Below, piece by piece: positions 23,047 through 34,849 of a stretch of DNA of 64,000 nucleotides. Within the stretch, counting starts at the first letter, position 1. Each line of letters opens with the position of its first letter. The position numbers and the translations under genes are program-made. The stretch lies in assembly GCA_030620095.1 (NCBI GenBank), contig JAUTXW010000108.1, forward strand, positions 496,001 to 560,000, read 5' to 3'. The notes below the pieces were generated by a model that was not told the DNA's origin, did no database searches, and saw only the letters and a list, made by a program, of their open reading frames with translations. Origin of the DNA: Kuschelorhynchus macadamiae. Lineage: Eukaryota; Arthropoda; Insecta; Coleoptera; Curculionidae.

Positions 23047-23405
23047 TACAAATCTTAAGGTAAATGATATAATTTCTTATGCTTGCTTAAATAATATTAT
23101 TTATATTATGTATAGAAACATTCCGTAGACAGACTAGTCTACATGTTGAGGTATGTAATTATATTAAATATCTGCTTCAATTAATTTAAAATTAAATATT
23201 TTTATTCAGTTGCGAAAAAGCCAAAAAAGATTTTTGTTTGTCAATCTAAACGCAACAAATAATCTGAACACATTTAAAAATAACCTTATAGATGTTTGCA
23301 AACTATCATTCTTTTCATATCTAGGTTACATGTCAAACAAACTGACACATTTTAAAATTTTGAAATCAATTCTTTTCTATTATTTAATGTTTTTCTCTTA
23401 CGGTC

Positions 23406-23458
23406 GGCGCACTGATGAGTCCCGACAGGATGAAAGTATTGTACAACTAAAATGTGTC
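23406..23458 (+). ncRNA. Hammerhead ribozyme unit 3, stem III damaged
   Basis: Carries the same ACTAAAA change as unit 2 with both core boxes intact. The shared change suggests units 2 and 3 are duplicates of one damaged unit. Confidence 0.65.
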
Positions 23459-23817
23459 TACAAATCTTAAGGTAAATGATATAATTTCTTATGCTTGCTT
23501 AAATAATATTATTTATATTATGTATCGAAACATTCCGTAGACAGACTAGTCTACATGTTGAGGTATGTAATTATATTAAATATCTGCTTCAATTAATTTA
23601 AAATTAAATATTTTTATTCAGTTGCGAAAAAGCCAAAAAAGATTCTTATTTGTCAATCTAAACACAACAAATAATCTGAACACATTTAAAAATAACGTTA
23701 TAGATGGCTGCAAACTATCATTTTTTTCATATCTAGGTTACATGTCAAACAAACTGACACATTTTAAAATTTTGAAATCAATTCTTTTCTATTATTTAAT
23801 GTTTTTCTCTTACGGTC

Positions 23818-23870
23818 GGCGCACTGATGAGTCCCGACAGGATGAAAGTATTGTACAACTACTATGTGTC
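23818..23870 (+). ncRNA. Hammerhead ribozyme unit 4, apparently intact
   Basis: Stem I GGCGCA pairs with TGTGTC (6 bp including two G-U). The core is CTGATGA. Stem II is GTCC/GGAT with loop CGACA. GAAA follows. Stem III is GTA/TAC plus the A15.1-U16.1 pair, with loop TTGTACAAC. The cleavage triplet is CTA, just before TGTGTC. All conserved core positions known to me are present. Confidence 0.8.
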
Positions 23871-24229
23871 TACAAATCTTAAGGTAAATGATATAATTTC
23901 TTATGCTTGCTTAAATAATATTATTTATATTATGTATCGAAACATTCCGTAGACAGACTAGTCTACATGTTGAGGTATGTAATTATATTAAATATCTGCT
24001 TCAATTAATTTAAAATTAAATATTTTTATTCAGTTGCGAAAAAGCCAAAAAAGATTTTTGTTTGTCAATCTAAACACAACAAATAATCTGAACACATTTA
24101 AAAATAACGTTATAAATGGCTGCAAACTATCATTTTTTTCATATCTAGGTTACATGTCAAACAAACTGACACATTTTAAAATTTTGAAATCAATTCTTTT
24201 CTATTATTTAATGTTTTTCTCTTACGATC

Positions 24230-24283
24230 GGCGCACTGACGAGTCCCGATAGGATGAAAGTATTTGTACAACTACTATGTGTC
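24230..24283 (+). ncRNA. Hammerhead ribozyme unit 5, apparently intact
   Basis: Stem I is GGCGCA/TGTGTC. The core CTGACGA is allowed because position 7 is variable. Stem II GTCC/GGAT has loop CGATA. The stem III loop is one base longer than in unit 4. The site is CTA. Confidence 0.75.
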
Positions 24284-24564
24284 TATAAAAACTTAAGGTA
24301 AATGATATAATTTCTTATGCTTGCTTAAATAATATTATTTATATTATGTATCGAAACATTCCGTAGACAGACTAGTCTACATGTTGAGATATGTAATTAT
24401 ATTAAATATCTGCTGCAATTAATTTAAAGTTAAATATTTTTATTCAGTTGCGAAACAGCCAAAAAAGATATTTGTTTGTCAATCTAAACGCAACAAATAA
24501 TCTGAACACATTTAAAAATAACGTTATAGATGGCTGCAAACTATCATTTTTTTCATATCTAGGT

Positions 24565-27026
24565 ATATATATATGCCTTGAGGCGAATAGGCATTATGTG
24601 TAAGACGTAAGATTGTAAGATATGGCGGCCAAAAATTTGAAACATATTTATAAAAAAATAGTTGTTAATACTTTTAGTTTCATGTTTATATGTTTAATTA
24701 TTTTTAGTTTTGTGTTAGGTTCTTAGCTTTTTGATTGAATTACTAGGTACTGTAATAGTTGTAATAATTTAAGTTGCTAATAAGTATTAATACCTACTTA
24801 CTTAGCGTGAAAATTCAAATCTGTCTGAGCCTACCAATTTTTTTAATATAATTTTAGAAAAAGGTCTTAAACAAACAAAAACATAATTATTTAAAATATA
24901 TAGGGTGTCCTATTTTAAAAAACCTGACTTTGGGTCATACCATCAAAATTAATACCCAGAGCAAAACTTAAAATACACCACTTCGTAATAAACTACCCAA
25001 TAATCACTTTTTACTTTTCTGATAAGTTAAACGATAACGAAGATACGAGGGTGGTCCCAAAATGTCCCAAAATCAACATTTTCAATTAAACCCTGTCTCT
25101 TAGAAACAAAAAAAGTAGCATAGTGACGTGAAAACCGTAACCCTGTGTCTTTCCAAATAACCGAGGTAACTTGTAAAACCATCGAAACCTGGACACCCTG
25201 TATAACTGCATGAAATTTGATACGGAACTTTTCCAGCATTTAAGAAATTTAAGCATCGAATCAGATATTTAATAATGTTTTCTCTTATTCTGTAACTAAA
25301 AAAAATTAGTGAAATGTTGTGGAGATAATTTAACATGATTCTAAGAAGTACCATAATCCTTATCTATTAAGATTTTGCGGGTGAATGTTACCATTATTTA
25401 GAAGTTGAATTTCAAGAGATGAAAAATTTCACTCCGCGATCCAAAATTGACGAATCCGAATAGATTTTGTTTTTATTCAGCCAAAAATAAGAAAATCCAA
25501 GTGAATCACTGGGTCACCATGTATAAAAAAACTCCAAATTCATTTAAAAACACTGAAATAACGTGGCTAGCGCGGTGATGCTCTCAGGACAAACAAAAGG
25601 CTCTGAAATACCAAAAACGAAACAAAGGACAGTCTCTCCATTCCATCATGACTGGCTTGATGTTCGACTGTCATCTATCAGCTGGTAAATTTATGGGCCA
25701 TCAAGAATTTTGTATTCGCAGGTCTTTCGAGACCGTATTATAATTATTGAAACGACCGGTAGGAGAGAACGGTATAATTTTGGACGGTATTTTAAATATT
25801 TTTTCCACTCCCTAAATTGACTAAACTTACCATCTGATATTAAGTTAATGAATGAATGAATATTTGATCAAACTTTTTAGCAAAATACATTTACGTTAAT
25901 TGACAATGTCAGTATGTAAAATACTGAAAAAATGTAAATCAAATATATTTCAGTACGTATTATTTTTATTTTTCGAATTTTAATTGAGATAAAAATTATT
26001 ATTTGTTCGCCTTGAAATACAAAAGTAAATCAAGTACTACCTTTTTTAGTTCCAAAAGTTGTTTCAAATAAGAACAAAATGATATGTGGAAGGCATAGAA
26101 TTAAATATTATTATTTTGAATTTGGAGCCTAAGCTACATAGCACACGCCCTTACACCTTTTTTAGTTATGAGCTTATAAATAATTCATGGAGATTCACAC
26201 ACCCCCATCTATTAAATTGACAAATATGCAGCTATATGGATAAAAAATAGAACAGTTAAAATTAGGATTGTTACATAGCGAAAAACGGATGGTAGATTGA
26301 CATTTACCCCTATATTCACTAAAGAGGTTTAAATTTAGACCAAGTCTAACTTGACAATTATAGGTTTAAAATGACATAAGCAACAATTGAACAAGTAATT
26401 TTTCTAAATGCCTAAATTACAAAATGATAGTGACAGAAGCAAAACACATCTGGTAAACTAACAGTTTTAGTTACCATATCAATTACATCTAGCCTAAGTC
26501 TTAAACCTTTTTTATCCATACGGGAGTTAATGGAACGACAACTTAACGTATTTAGGAAAACAGGAACAACAATGAACAAATGACTTAAGAAGACAATGAA
26601 TGTACCAAAGCAGCAACCTTCGTTGGAAATAAAAAAAGTGTAATTAAACTGATAAATGCAAATGAGATAGGATTAAAAGGACAGCGAAGAGCAAACTGTA
26701 AACTAAGTTATTTAGTGCAACGTTTTTACTGATATTTAATAATCTTAAAATCTCTCTTTGAAGTACTTACGAAATAGATATTTGTGACTAAGCTGCTGGA
26801 ATCGGTTAAGAGAAGCTCACCTGAAGATAACTGAAAATCAATTTTGACACGATGGGGCGTCATAAAATAAACCAATTAAATGTTCCTCTGAACATGTTCA
26901 CAACCAACTTCAACAACAGATATCAGCATTTATTCTTCATCGATTTCGTTTAGGTTTTGAAGGTCAAATGAGTAATTCTATACACCTAAGTGAACATTAT
27001 GCTGCTGTTCCAGTTAGAAGTGAGAA
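24565..27026. other. No gene seen; DD41D terminal-repeat debris at 24895-25220
   Basis: The debris includes ATATAGGGTGTCCTATTTT near 24899 and GGACACCCTGTATAAC near 25190, an outward-facing pair about 300 bp apart that could be a small MITE or a deleted element. The rest is AT-rich without supported genes. A phrase near 26310, CACTAAAGAGGTTTAAATTT, has a relative near 21320. Confidence 0.45.
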
Positions 27027-29700
27027 CAGTGGCGGCTATTCAGGTGAAGAAGGTCCTACTTCACCAGGAAAAATAAACAAGCATACATCTAACTATATTT
27101 GTTATATATCTGTTAAAGTTTAAGTTTTTACATTCATTTATTCACCTAATTGGTAAAAAATAAACTGTACATCTCGAATAAATATTTTACTTGACCGTTG
27201 GCGGCATGTCTTTTTAAAACTTTCAATCGAACTTTATTATAACAACTATAACAGTAGAGCAAACCGCTTCGACTTCGCTGGAGGTGCTATGTTTAGTTTA
27301 CGATTTTCCTACTACGTTGCCATGACAACGCGTTCGCGATGACGTCGAGCACATGGAAGAATAATGTTAACCAGCGCCATAGAACGCTCTCGGTGAATTG
27401 CTAACGCAGTACACTACACCCACGTTGTCGTTCAGTTTGGGGTGTTTTGTGTTATATTTATTTATGATGTTGTTACAACTTTATTTTTGTCAGTTTATTA
27501 CTGTTTTATTGATGAATCCGATCACGAATGTGGTTTGTATTTTGTTGAAAAGTCCATTTAATCGATGGAAGGAACAAGATCAGAGTTTTAATCGTCATCC
27601 TGGTTTTCGGCGTCCAAATGGTTACGTAGTAGTCAAAGATTACAAAAATTGTTTTGCTGGCCTTGTTTACTAGTTTCCAATAAATATTCAGTGTGGAAGA
27701 AGGAAGGATTTGCAGGTATGTTAAATATATGAAGGCCCTTACATAAACATGAAGACTCGGCAGAGCATTTAAAATGCGAATTAATGCTAAAAACATTTGT
27801 AAAAAATCAAAGCACTATAGCTGACGCTTAAAAGAAAATGCTAAACTATATAAAATACATTTTAACGAAAACGTCCGATTAAACAGACTATTTATGTGCT
27901 TGGTATTAGACGCAGTTTTGTACCTTGCAAAACAAGAGTTAGGCTTTCACGGCCATGATGAGAGCAGCGAGTCAATAAATAGGGGAAATTTTAAAAAGCT
28001 TTTAGGTTTATTAATATCGAGAAGTTCCCAAGAACTAAAAGATCATCACGAAAAAATTAAAAATGTTTTTACTGATGACTCGAAAACTATTCAAAACGAA
28101 ATAATTGAATGCATTTCTGATTATATAAATGATCATGTAAAAATGAAATAATGAACACACAGTGTTTTTCTGTGCAAGAGGATGACACCACTGATATTAC
28201 GCAAACCTCCCAGTGCTCCATAATTTTAAGATACGTTAATTTAGAAGGTTCAGTAGTCGAGAGATTCTTAGGATTTTATAATGTCAGCTACGATAGAACG
28301 TCGGAGAATTTTTTTTTCTATTGGAACAAATTTTGGACCAATTTGACTATAAACATAAATTAATAGGGCAATGTTATGATGGCGCAAGTGTGATGTCTAA
28401 ATGGCCTTAAAAAAAAAAAAAAAAAAAAAAAAACGCCCCAGGCTGTATTTGTCGATTGTCTTGAGCATTGTCTTAACCCTATGATGCAGCAAAATTTAAA
28501 AATATTTCTAAATGTCGATTTGTTTTTGCAAGTGTTAGTGGTATTCCCTCGTTTTTTCATCACTCACTCAGCCAAACGAACGTATGCTCTTACATCTGCA
28601 TCTACGAGGCGTATACCAACAATTACAGAAACTCTTTGGTCTTCAAATTCGAAGTTAGTAAATGTAATTGTTTAAAACTGGAATAAATTAAAAGACGTCT
28701 TTGAATTTATTACAAACTGTGACAAATCTGATGAAAAATCAATCCGACTTGCGAGAGGATTTTTAGGTGAGATGAACGATTTTCAGTTCACGTTTCTGGC
28801 ATTAGTGTTTAATGACATTTTTTCAATCACGGACATACTATTTTCTTCAAAAAAAATCGCTTAACATTCATTTTTTCATATCCAATATAGAACGCTGTCG
28901 TGGGGCGCTCTGTAAAAAAAGAAATGAACATTTTTTTAATACCATGTTTGATAGAGCAAATTCTATTACAGAAATAAATCATTACAAACATGAGCTTGCT
29001 AAGCTTTCACCTGAAGAAATTAGGGCTAAGTATAGAACTCTTTTTTATGAAATATTGGACCATATTTTAATGGAAATGACACTAAGCTTTCAAGACTGTA
29101 AAAAACTTAAATTTTTATGTTTGGCAGATTTTGCTAAATTTTCCGAATATAGTTTAAATTTTCCGACTGGCTCGTTTGAAAATTTGTTACAGTTATATGG
29201 GAAAATATTTTCAAAAAGTCAACGACTTAAAAATTAGCTTTGTCTTATTTTTGCCAATGGCAGTAATTAGAATATATCGCTGCAAGAGCAAGTGAAAAAA
29301 ATTAATGAAAATAAAGATATTTTAACCAAAGCATATAAAGTGTTTTCCCTTATTTTGACAATACCGTCGACAAGTGCTTCAGTAGAAAGAAGTTTTTCTT
29401 GCCTCAAACGTGTAAAAACTTATTTAAGATATACAATATCTCAAGAAAGACTTACTTCTCTAGGCAATATTTCAATTCAAAAGGAATTTCTGGAGGAGAT
29501 TAAGGCAACTCATCCATTTTATGAGGATGTTATAAATAAATTTGCTGCTATGAAGGATAGGAAAATTGATTTAGTTTACAAAATTCAGGTAAGTCGTAAA
29601 AAAATATTCTATCCCTTCCACATATAAAAAAATTCTGGAAAAAATTATTGCGATATTTTCTTGCCTCATTAGCTACTTTTTCACCTGCGAGCCGCCACTG
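27027..29700 (+). mobile_element. hAT transposon, full-length but dead
   Basis: The left end is CAGTGGCGGCTATTCAGGTG and the right end in reverse complement is CAGTGGCGGCTCGCAGGTG. The flanks are an 8-bp near-duplication, AGTGAGAA at 27019-27026 and AGTAAGAA at 29701-29708, as expected for hAT elements. The interior codes for a ZMYM1-like hAT transposase relic. The A tract near 28411-28432 lies inside the coding sequence. Confidence 0.92.
27540..29627 (+). pseudogene. hAT transposase, ZMYM1/TTF-zinc-finger type
   Basis: Would cut and rejoin the hAT ends. It starts with LLKSPFNRWKEQDQSFN, then the TTF-type zinc finger region with LFCWPCLLVSNKYSVWKKEG and LHKHEDSAEHLKCELM. Next comes LGFHGHDESSESINRGNF (DUF4371-type start of the hAT core), then YKHKLIGQCYDGASVMS with the catalytic Asp region, interrupted by a long A run. 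Further on are DCLEHCLNPMMQQ, RGALCKKRNEHFFNTMFDR, and the C-terminal dimerisation region IPSTSASVERSFSCLKRVKT at 29360-29420. At least six stops or shifts are present. The zinc finger and dimerisation parts are remarkably well kept compared with the middle. Confidence 0.85.
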
Positions 29701-29708
29701 AGTAAGAA

Positions 29709-30093
29709 TCGACCTTTTATTATATTATATAGAATATTTTGCAACTATTATCATAATCGTTTCATTTACGGGCATTTGCCTTAAAGTAGACCCAGTATTT
29801 GGACCGTCAATTGGCTCTTATAAGTCCTGGCTTTATCCCTATCGAGTACTTGTAAGATCTGTTCGAAAAGGGTAAAATTTGCCCATTTACTGAAAGAAAA
29901 TATGTGATTTTAAGAATTATATTTTCACTTGTAACTTGTGACTACTTAAATACATTTATCAGCTTTTCAATTCGATGGTCATTTTTATAGTTTGCTTTTG
30001 GCAGAAAAGTTAATGATCAAACGAATTACAAAATTTAGTTTCTCTGAAAACCACACATATACTTTTATTTAATCAGTTATCTACAAATATGTA
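29709..30093. other. No gene seen
   Basis: Short unassigned AT-rich spacer between the hAT element and the next transposon. Confidence 0.45.
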
Positions 30094-32630
30094 CGGGGTC
30101 ATCATTTATATTTCACCACTCATTTTCAGGGTTTATTTTTGTAGATAGAAAAAAATAATAAATACAAAAGTTGTATGAATATACAGGGTGCGTCAAAAAC
30201 TAGTACCATACAAAATTTTGTTTTTTTTAAATGAAATGCCCTTTCCAAAAATGTGATACTTGGATCGGTAGTTTTTGAGTTATTCGACTTCAAAATTTTT
30301 CCTTAACTGAAATTCAACCTATTATATCTTAGTTGGTGAAATCGTGTCTGATAATATAAAAAATGGTTAATATGATTTTAAAGTAAAGAAATATTTTATT
30401 ATGAACAATAAATACTAAAGGAAAATTTACAAAATGAAATGATAAATGACAAATTAAATTAAAAACCATAAATTCTAGTTATTCACATGTCCTCCTTGGT
30501 TGGCGAAGCGCCTCTCAATATTATGTAACAATTTACGATTACTGCAGTTAAAAATAAAATCAGAGTGATTTTCGTTTAATCTTGCAATTTCTTTCCTAAT
30601 TCTCTGTTCAAAACAGCTATATTTTCATGTCTATTGTAGTAAGTTTTGTTTTTTAGATAACCCCAAAGAAATACATCAGGCGGCGTTAGGTCTGGACTGT
30701 TTGCTGGCCATCTTTATTTCGATGTCATACAATCCATAGATCATAGTTCCGATTGAAAAACTGAGTAGCATTTAAAATATCGTGCGCTAGAGCGCCATCC
30801 TGCTGCCAAATGAATGTAAATATCCGATTTACAGGAATGTTATCTAACTGCTGTTCTATATCATTTTCCAGATATTGGAGATATCTGACACCAGTAACTT
30901 TCACGGAAATGATTGGTCCGATAACCTTATTTTTTAGAATGCCGTACCAAACAATTAAACTTTGTCGTCCTTGAATATTAACCACTTGGATTTTGTGAGG
31001 ATTGTTTGTCGCCCAGAAATGTTTATTGCGACGATTAAACATTACAAAAAGTAAAAAGGGTTGATTTAACAAACATCTTCTTAAAATTTCTTAACAAAAA
31101 ATTAGTCTTTGTCTTTATGTTCTTTAGTTAGACCATGAACGGATAGAAATTTATATGGGTGATAATTATAACGATTAAAATGTGTTGAAAGTTGCCAAAT
31201 GATTTTCGCTGCAATAAAATAAACCAGATATAGTCCTAAGTATAGAAAACTAACACGCTTAAGTCAACATTTTCGTTTGAATTAGCAGTTTTTCTTTTAT
31301 TTAAACTTTTGGTATCTTCAAATTTGTTTACGGGTCCGGTAAACTATCCTGACAGACGATTTTTGCATATTTAATTTTTTTTTCAGAAAGTACCAATTCA
31401 CAATATTACATTTCAGTAATAAAAATTTCCGAATATGCAAGAGTTTTCCTAAAAAAATTAATTAAAAATCACACTCGATCACAATTTGACAGCTTTCAAA
31501 CGAAAAATGTAGCAATGTTGCCAGATATTAGATATACCAATTTGTTAAAGGAAATGAAATAACCAATTGAAAATTATTTGGATAACAGAATTATAATTAT
31601 TTATTGTTATTATTATAGTTTTGATGGTTTTATTGACGAACCTGGGCTAACCTAATATTAACGGAACAGATTCACCTTACAATATAGGTTTTGTTACAGA
31701 AACATCCCCCTTTCAATATAGACTCGGAATTCGGTTGGCGCGCTACCGCGTGCTTTCTTTACAGAAAACCTAACCAATCCTAACCTGATCTAATCTGCAT
31801 TTTTATTAATTATAAGTTTTGTTATAAAAAAAAATTAGTTTTACGTGTATCATAACTTATAGGTATTTCTTTAATTAAGAATATGGCAACGTCGCAAATC
31901 AAATTAAAAACAAGCATGACGATGGGTACAGTCGCAAAGATGTTTTAAATCAAAATTACCTTTAATTTGTACAATAATAATATCTTAAAGTAATTTTTGA
32001 GTGCTAATTAGAGTTCTCCACACATTTTCTCAATTTGGACTGTTAGAATGGTGGATAAAAACAAAAATAAACGAGATTTAAGAGTGTCAACATAGTTTAC
32101 CCAAACCTTTGTTTACTATTTATCTTATTGGGCTTCATGTTGAGACGGTTCTATAGGGAAATTGCCTATGATACTCATTTTGAGTGTGCGTAGAGTTTCT
32201 TCTATTATTGGCATAATATAAGCGTATTATATTTAATTGGTTTTCAGTGGAATAGCCCATTTTGCTGGGCAACACTAACACAGACAAGTTAAATGATAAT
32301 GACAATCTGACAATGTCAGTACCAGCAAGACATGATTTCACATAAATTAACTAGAATAAGGGGGAATTTTAAATATCTCAAAAACTACCGATCTAAGTAT
32401 AGACATATCACACATTTTTGAAGAGGAATCTAAAAAATGAAAAATATACAGGGCACTTTAAGTACAAAAACCAAAATTTGATACACTACTAGTTTCTGAT
32501 TGACCCTGCATATTCAAAATTATTTCTTCTATGAAGTTCCCTGAAATCCATACGACTTTTGTATGTCTACTTTTTTCTATCTACAAATATAACCGTGAAA
32601 ATGGGTGGCGAAATATAAATGATGACCCTA
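30094..32630 (-). mobile_element. DD40D Tc1-mariner element
   Basis: The left end is CGGGGTCATCATTTATATTT and the right end in reverse complement is TAGGGTCATCATTTATATTT, each next to TA (30092-30093 and 32631-32632). A second end-like pair lies inside: TACAGGGTGCGTCAAAAACT at 30182 and its inverted partner around 32477-32510. The transposase is on the minus strand. About 800 bp between its N-terminal part and the conserved YHPYKFL block has no relation to the family and may be a nested insertion. Confidence 0.85.
30483..32260 (-). pseudogene. DD40D-type transposase, interrupted
   Basis: Reading 5' to 3' on the minus strand: the HTH start MGYSTENQLNIIRLYYANNR ending QFPYRTVST, a long unrelated stretch (about 31200-32130), YHPYKFLSVHGLTKEHKDKD, MFNRRNKHFWATNNPH, GRQSLIVWYGILKNKVIGPI, IWQQDGALAH (second Asp), a stop after DLWIV, then RWPANSPDLTPPDVFLWGYL (third Asp) and a tail near RRFANQGGHVNN. 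The box holding the first Asp is missing between the TKEHKDKD and RRNKHFW blocks. Spacing between second and third Asp is 40 residues, as in the copy at 13.1-14.1 kb. Confidence 0.75.
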
Positions 32631-33439
32631 TAAACCATACTGGATGTTTGATTAGTTTGGGAAAGGAGGTCCCTTTTACCCCTAAAAACCGCCCTGGCCT
32701 CTCACAATGTTTATATAAACAATCTAAATGGCTACATTAAAGCAGTGCAAAAAAATATAATCCTCATTTGACACGACGTTAAAACACCACGCGTCTAAAG
32801 GTTCAGCTTATGCAAAACCAACGAAAATGGTATAATTACTAATTTACCTGTGTCGGAGCGTACGTGGTCCCATCCTAACAAATCTCAAGGTTTTATTACA
32901 GCAAACAATTAAATAATTAAACAAAGCTTTTAAAATAATTTGCCGTGAATAATTATGTTTAAACACACACATACACACGGAGAGGTATAATGTATTCAAG
33001 GTCTTTTTCCGAAACGGACAACGAAAAGAAAAAAATATAATAACCAACAGACTGGGAATACAAGGCTTTTATATAAGACTATTTATGAAAATTGCAAAGT
33101 TTTATTACTAGTGAATTACAGCAACAAAAAGTATTTTATTTATTCTATTGTTGACTTTTGGGGCATCAAACTTTAATTTCCAAGTATTTTTCGGGAATAA
33201 TCTGCTATCTTCTACCAGCAATCCTTTTGTCCGATAGTACATTCCACTTCAATATACAATTTCCCAAACCTACTCCAACCCTGAAATTGGTTATAGTAAT
33301 GACTATCTTTAACCGAGGAACTTTTTAAAAAATGGGGAGCAAATAACCCTATTTAACGTCATTTATACACAATTTTGGTTAGTCTCTCATAAATTATCTC
33401 CCAGCACCCACAGTATTCAAATAATTAATCAAATTCTCA
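32631..33439. other. No gene seen
   Basis: No supported coding frame or repeat. Short open frames have no family signature. Confidence 0.4.
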
Positions 33440-34030
33440 ATCAAAATAAAAAAAATAAAGATTTCTTTAGTATAGTCGGTATCGCTTTCCAAAAAGATCT
33501 TCGCTGGCATGATCACATCACCTCAATTGCTACAGCAGCCGCGTTTTCTGGGTTATCTTTTCCAAACTCGAAAATACTTTTATTTAGCCAACCTGTTTAT
33601 CCTTTACGCTTCGCAAATCTGATCCTGTCTTGAGTATATATGGGGAGCAGCCCCTGCTTCAATCATTAGTATACTTGACTGTGTCCAGAGAAGAACTATT
33701 GGCCTGATTGATGATCCAAACATCACTAAAACATCGTCGAATTGTGAATTATCCATTATGCCTTCCTTAGTCATTCCTACCTGGGTGACACGAAAATCGA
33801 CCCAGATGCATTCCTTCACCGTCCAACTGCAAAGGCCAAAGACCTCCTATTTTGTTCACTCCTTTATTCCCAAAATGTCCAGATTATGGATGTATTACCA
33901 GCAAATGCCTTTCCCTCTCCTCCTAATCTGTAAGTCTTTAAATTCCGCATCAATAAACTTTCCCTGTCTTCACTTAAATCAACCACTGTATGTAGTATTT
34001 AGCATCTGGTCTTCGTGCTCTTTTCATAGA
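33440..34030 (+). pseudogene. Jockey-like RT C-terminal relic
   Basis: The C-terminal region after the RT palm survives. FFSIVGIAFQKDLRWHDHIT corresponds to the usual LGvxfd..LxWxxHI block, then IATAAAFSGLSF. After a gap comes the best part, YIWGAAPASIISILDCVQRR and TIGLIDDPNITKTS, the block that normally holds E(Y)xxxIWgxAp..l..LdxiQrR. The end has LPANAFPSPPNL and FKFRINKL. Several frameshifts and stops are present and no catalytic residues remain. Which of the LINE families here it belongs to is not settled. Confidence 0.65.
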
Positions 34031-34595
34031 TAAAAAAGAGGGTAATTCAGATATCTTTAAGCGAGGATAGGTGTTCTCATGCCGGGTAGGTATATTAATC
34101 CCTTAGTTTTTTATCAGCAATAAATTGAAAGGAAATTTGAAGATCTAAGTTTCCAAAATTTAGAGTTTACCTGCGCCAGTGAATAATAAGTGATAAGTTT
34201 GGCTATTATATTAAGTTTGATCTTAAAGAGCATAAAGGCGAAATATGGACAATATAAAATTTATTTTTAGTAATCATCCTAAACTTCTAAAAAATTTTTA
34301 TTTTTAGTAATCATCCTAAATCGTGAACCATTTCAAGTAGAATTTGAAAAATGAATTTAAAAAAGTAGTGAACACGTCTGGTAGTTCTTCACCTCCGACA
34401 TTGAAGTTGTAAGAAAAAAAAACAACCATAAACTGCATAACATAGCAAGTAAGTTAACTGTACAAATAAATAAAGGTGAATGTTCTCTGCAATATCGTTT
34501 TTTTCGGGCGGGCACGAATTGAGCACAAAATATTTTAATGCCATTTTCAGTTCACGAATTGAACACCTCCATCTGTCTGATTCTTAGAAAAATAT

Positions 34596-34599
<4 letters not shown>
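34031..34599. other. No gene seen
   Basis: AT-rich. It includes a nearby direct duplication of about 20 bp (TTTTTAGTAATCATCCTAAA) at about 34263 and 34301. Confidence 0.5.

Positions 34600-34658
<59 letters not shown>
34600..34658. repeat. (TA)n microsatellite
   Basis: Uninterrupted TA run of about 59 bp. Confidence 0.97.
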
Positions 34659-34662
<4 letters not shown>

Positions 34663-34849
34663 TATATCTACAGGGATTTTTCTTATAATTAAACAGTGTC
34701 TACCGCATTTATTATAATTTAAGAGAAAAAATAGAAAAAAAAACATAAATCTAAAAGATGTAGGGATTGTCATTAGCCGCCAGGATCGTTGCCAGAAAAA
34801 AACAAATGAACATCGGAAATTAATGAAGTGAGCTTTAAGTTATTTCAAA

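Larger units (their letters stand above)
22232..24564 (+). repeat. 412-bp tandem repeat array, 5 full units and 1 truncated
   Basis: Direct units start with AAGGTAAATGATATAATTTC and recur at 412 or 413 bp: the GGCGCA-CTGA landmark lies at 22581, 22994, 23406, 23818 and 24230. The sixth unit is cut at 24564, before its hammerhead. Units are highly similar, with scattered substitutions. Each contains an 86-codon open frame, but 412 is not a multiple of 3 and the frame is not continued between units. The shape matches a hammerhead satellite or animal retrozyme. Confidence 0.9.

Noticed and set aside
22385..24252. Repeated 72-88 codon open frame starting MRKSQKRFLFVNL in each 412-bp unit
   Set aside because: It begins at a TTG codon, has no family signature, the unit length is not a multiple of 3, and differences between units do not favour silent sites on inspection. 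The ribozyme explains the conservation of part of the unit better.
21906..24564. CRISPR-like array
   Set aside because: The repeat is 412 bp with no short constant repeats and variable spacers, and the genome is eukaryotic.
28404..28432. Processed retrogene poly(A) tail
   Set aside because: The A run lies in the middle of the hAT coding sequence, with the same protein continuing after it.
27027..29700. Host ZMYM1-like gene
   Set aside because: The segment has hAT terminal repeats and an 8-bp flanking duplication, and the coding is broken by several stops, so it is a transposon relic.
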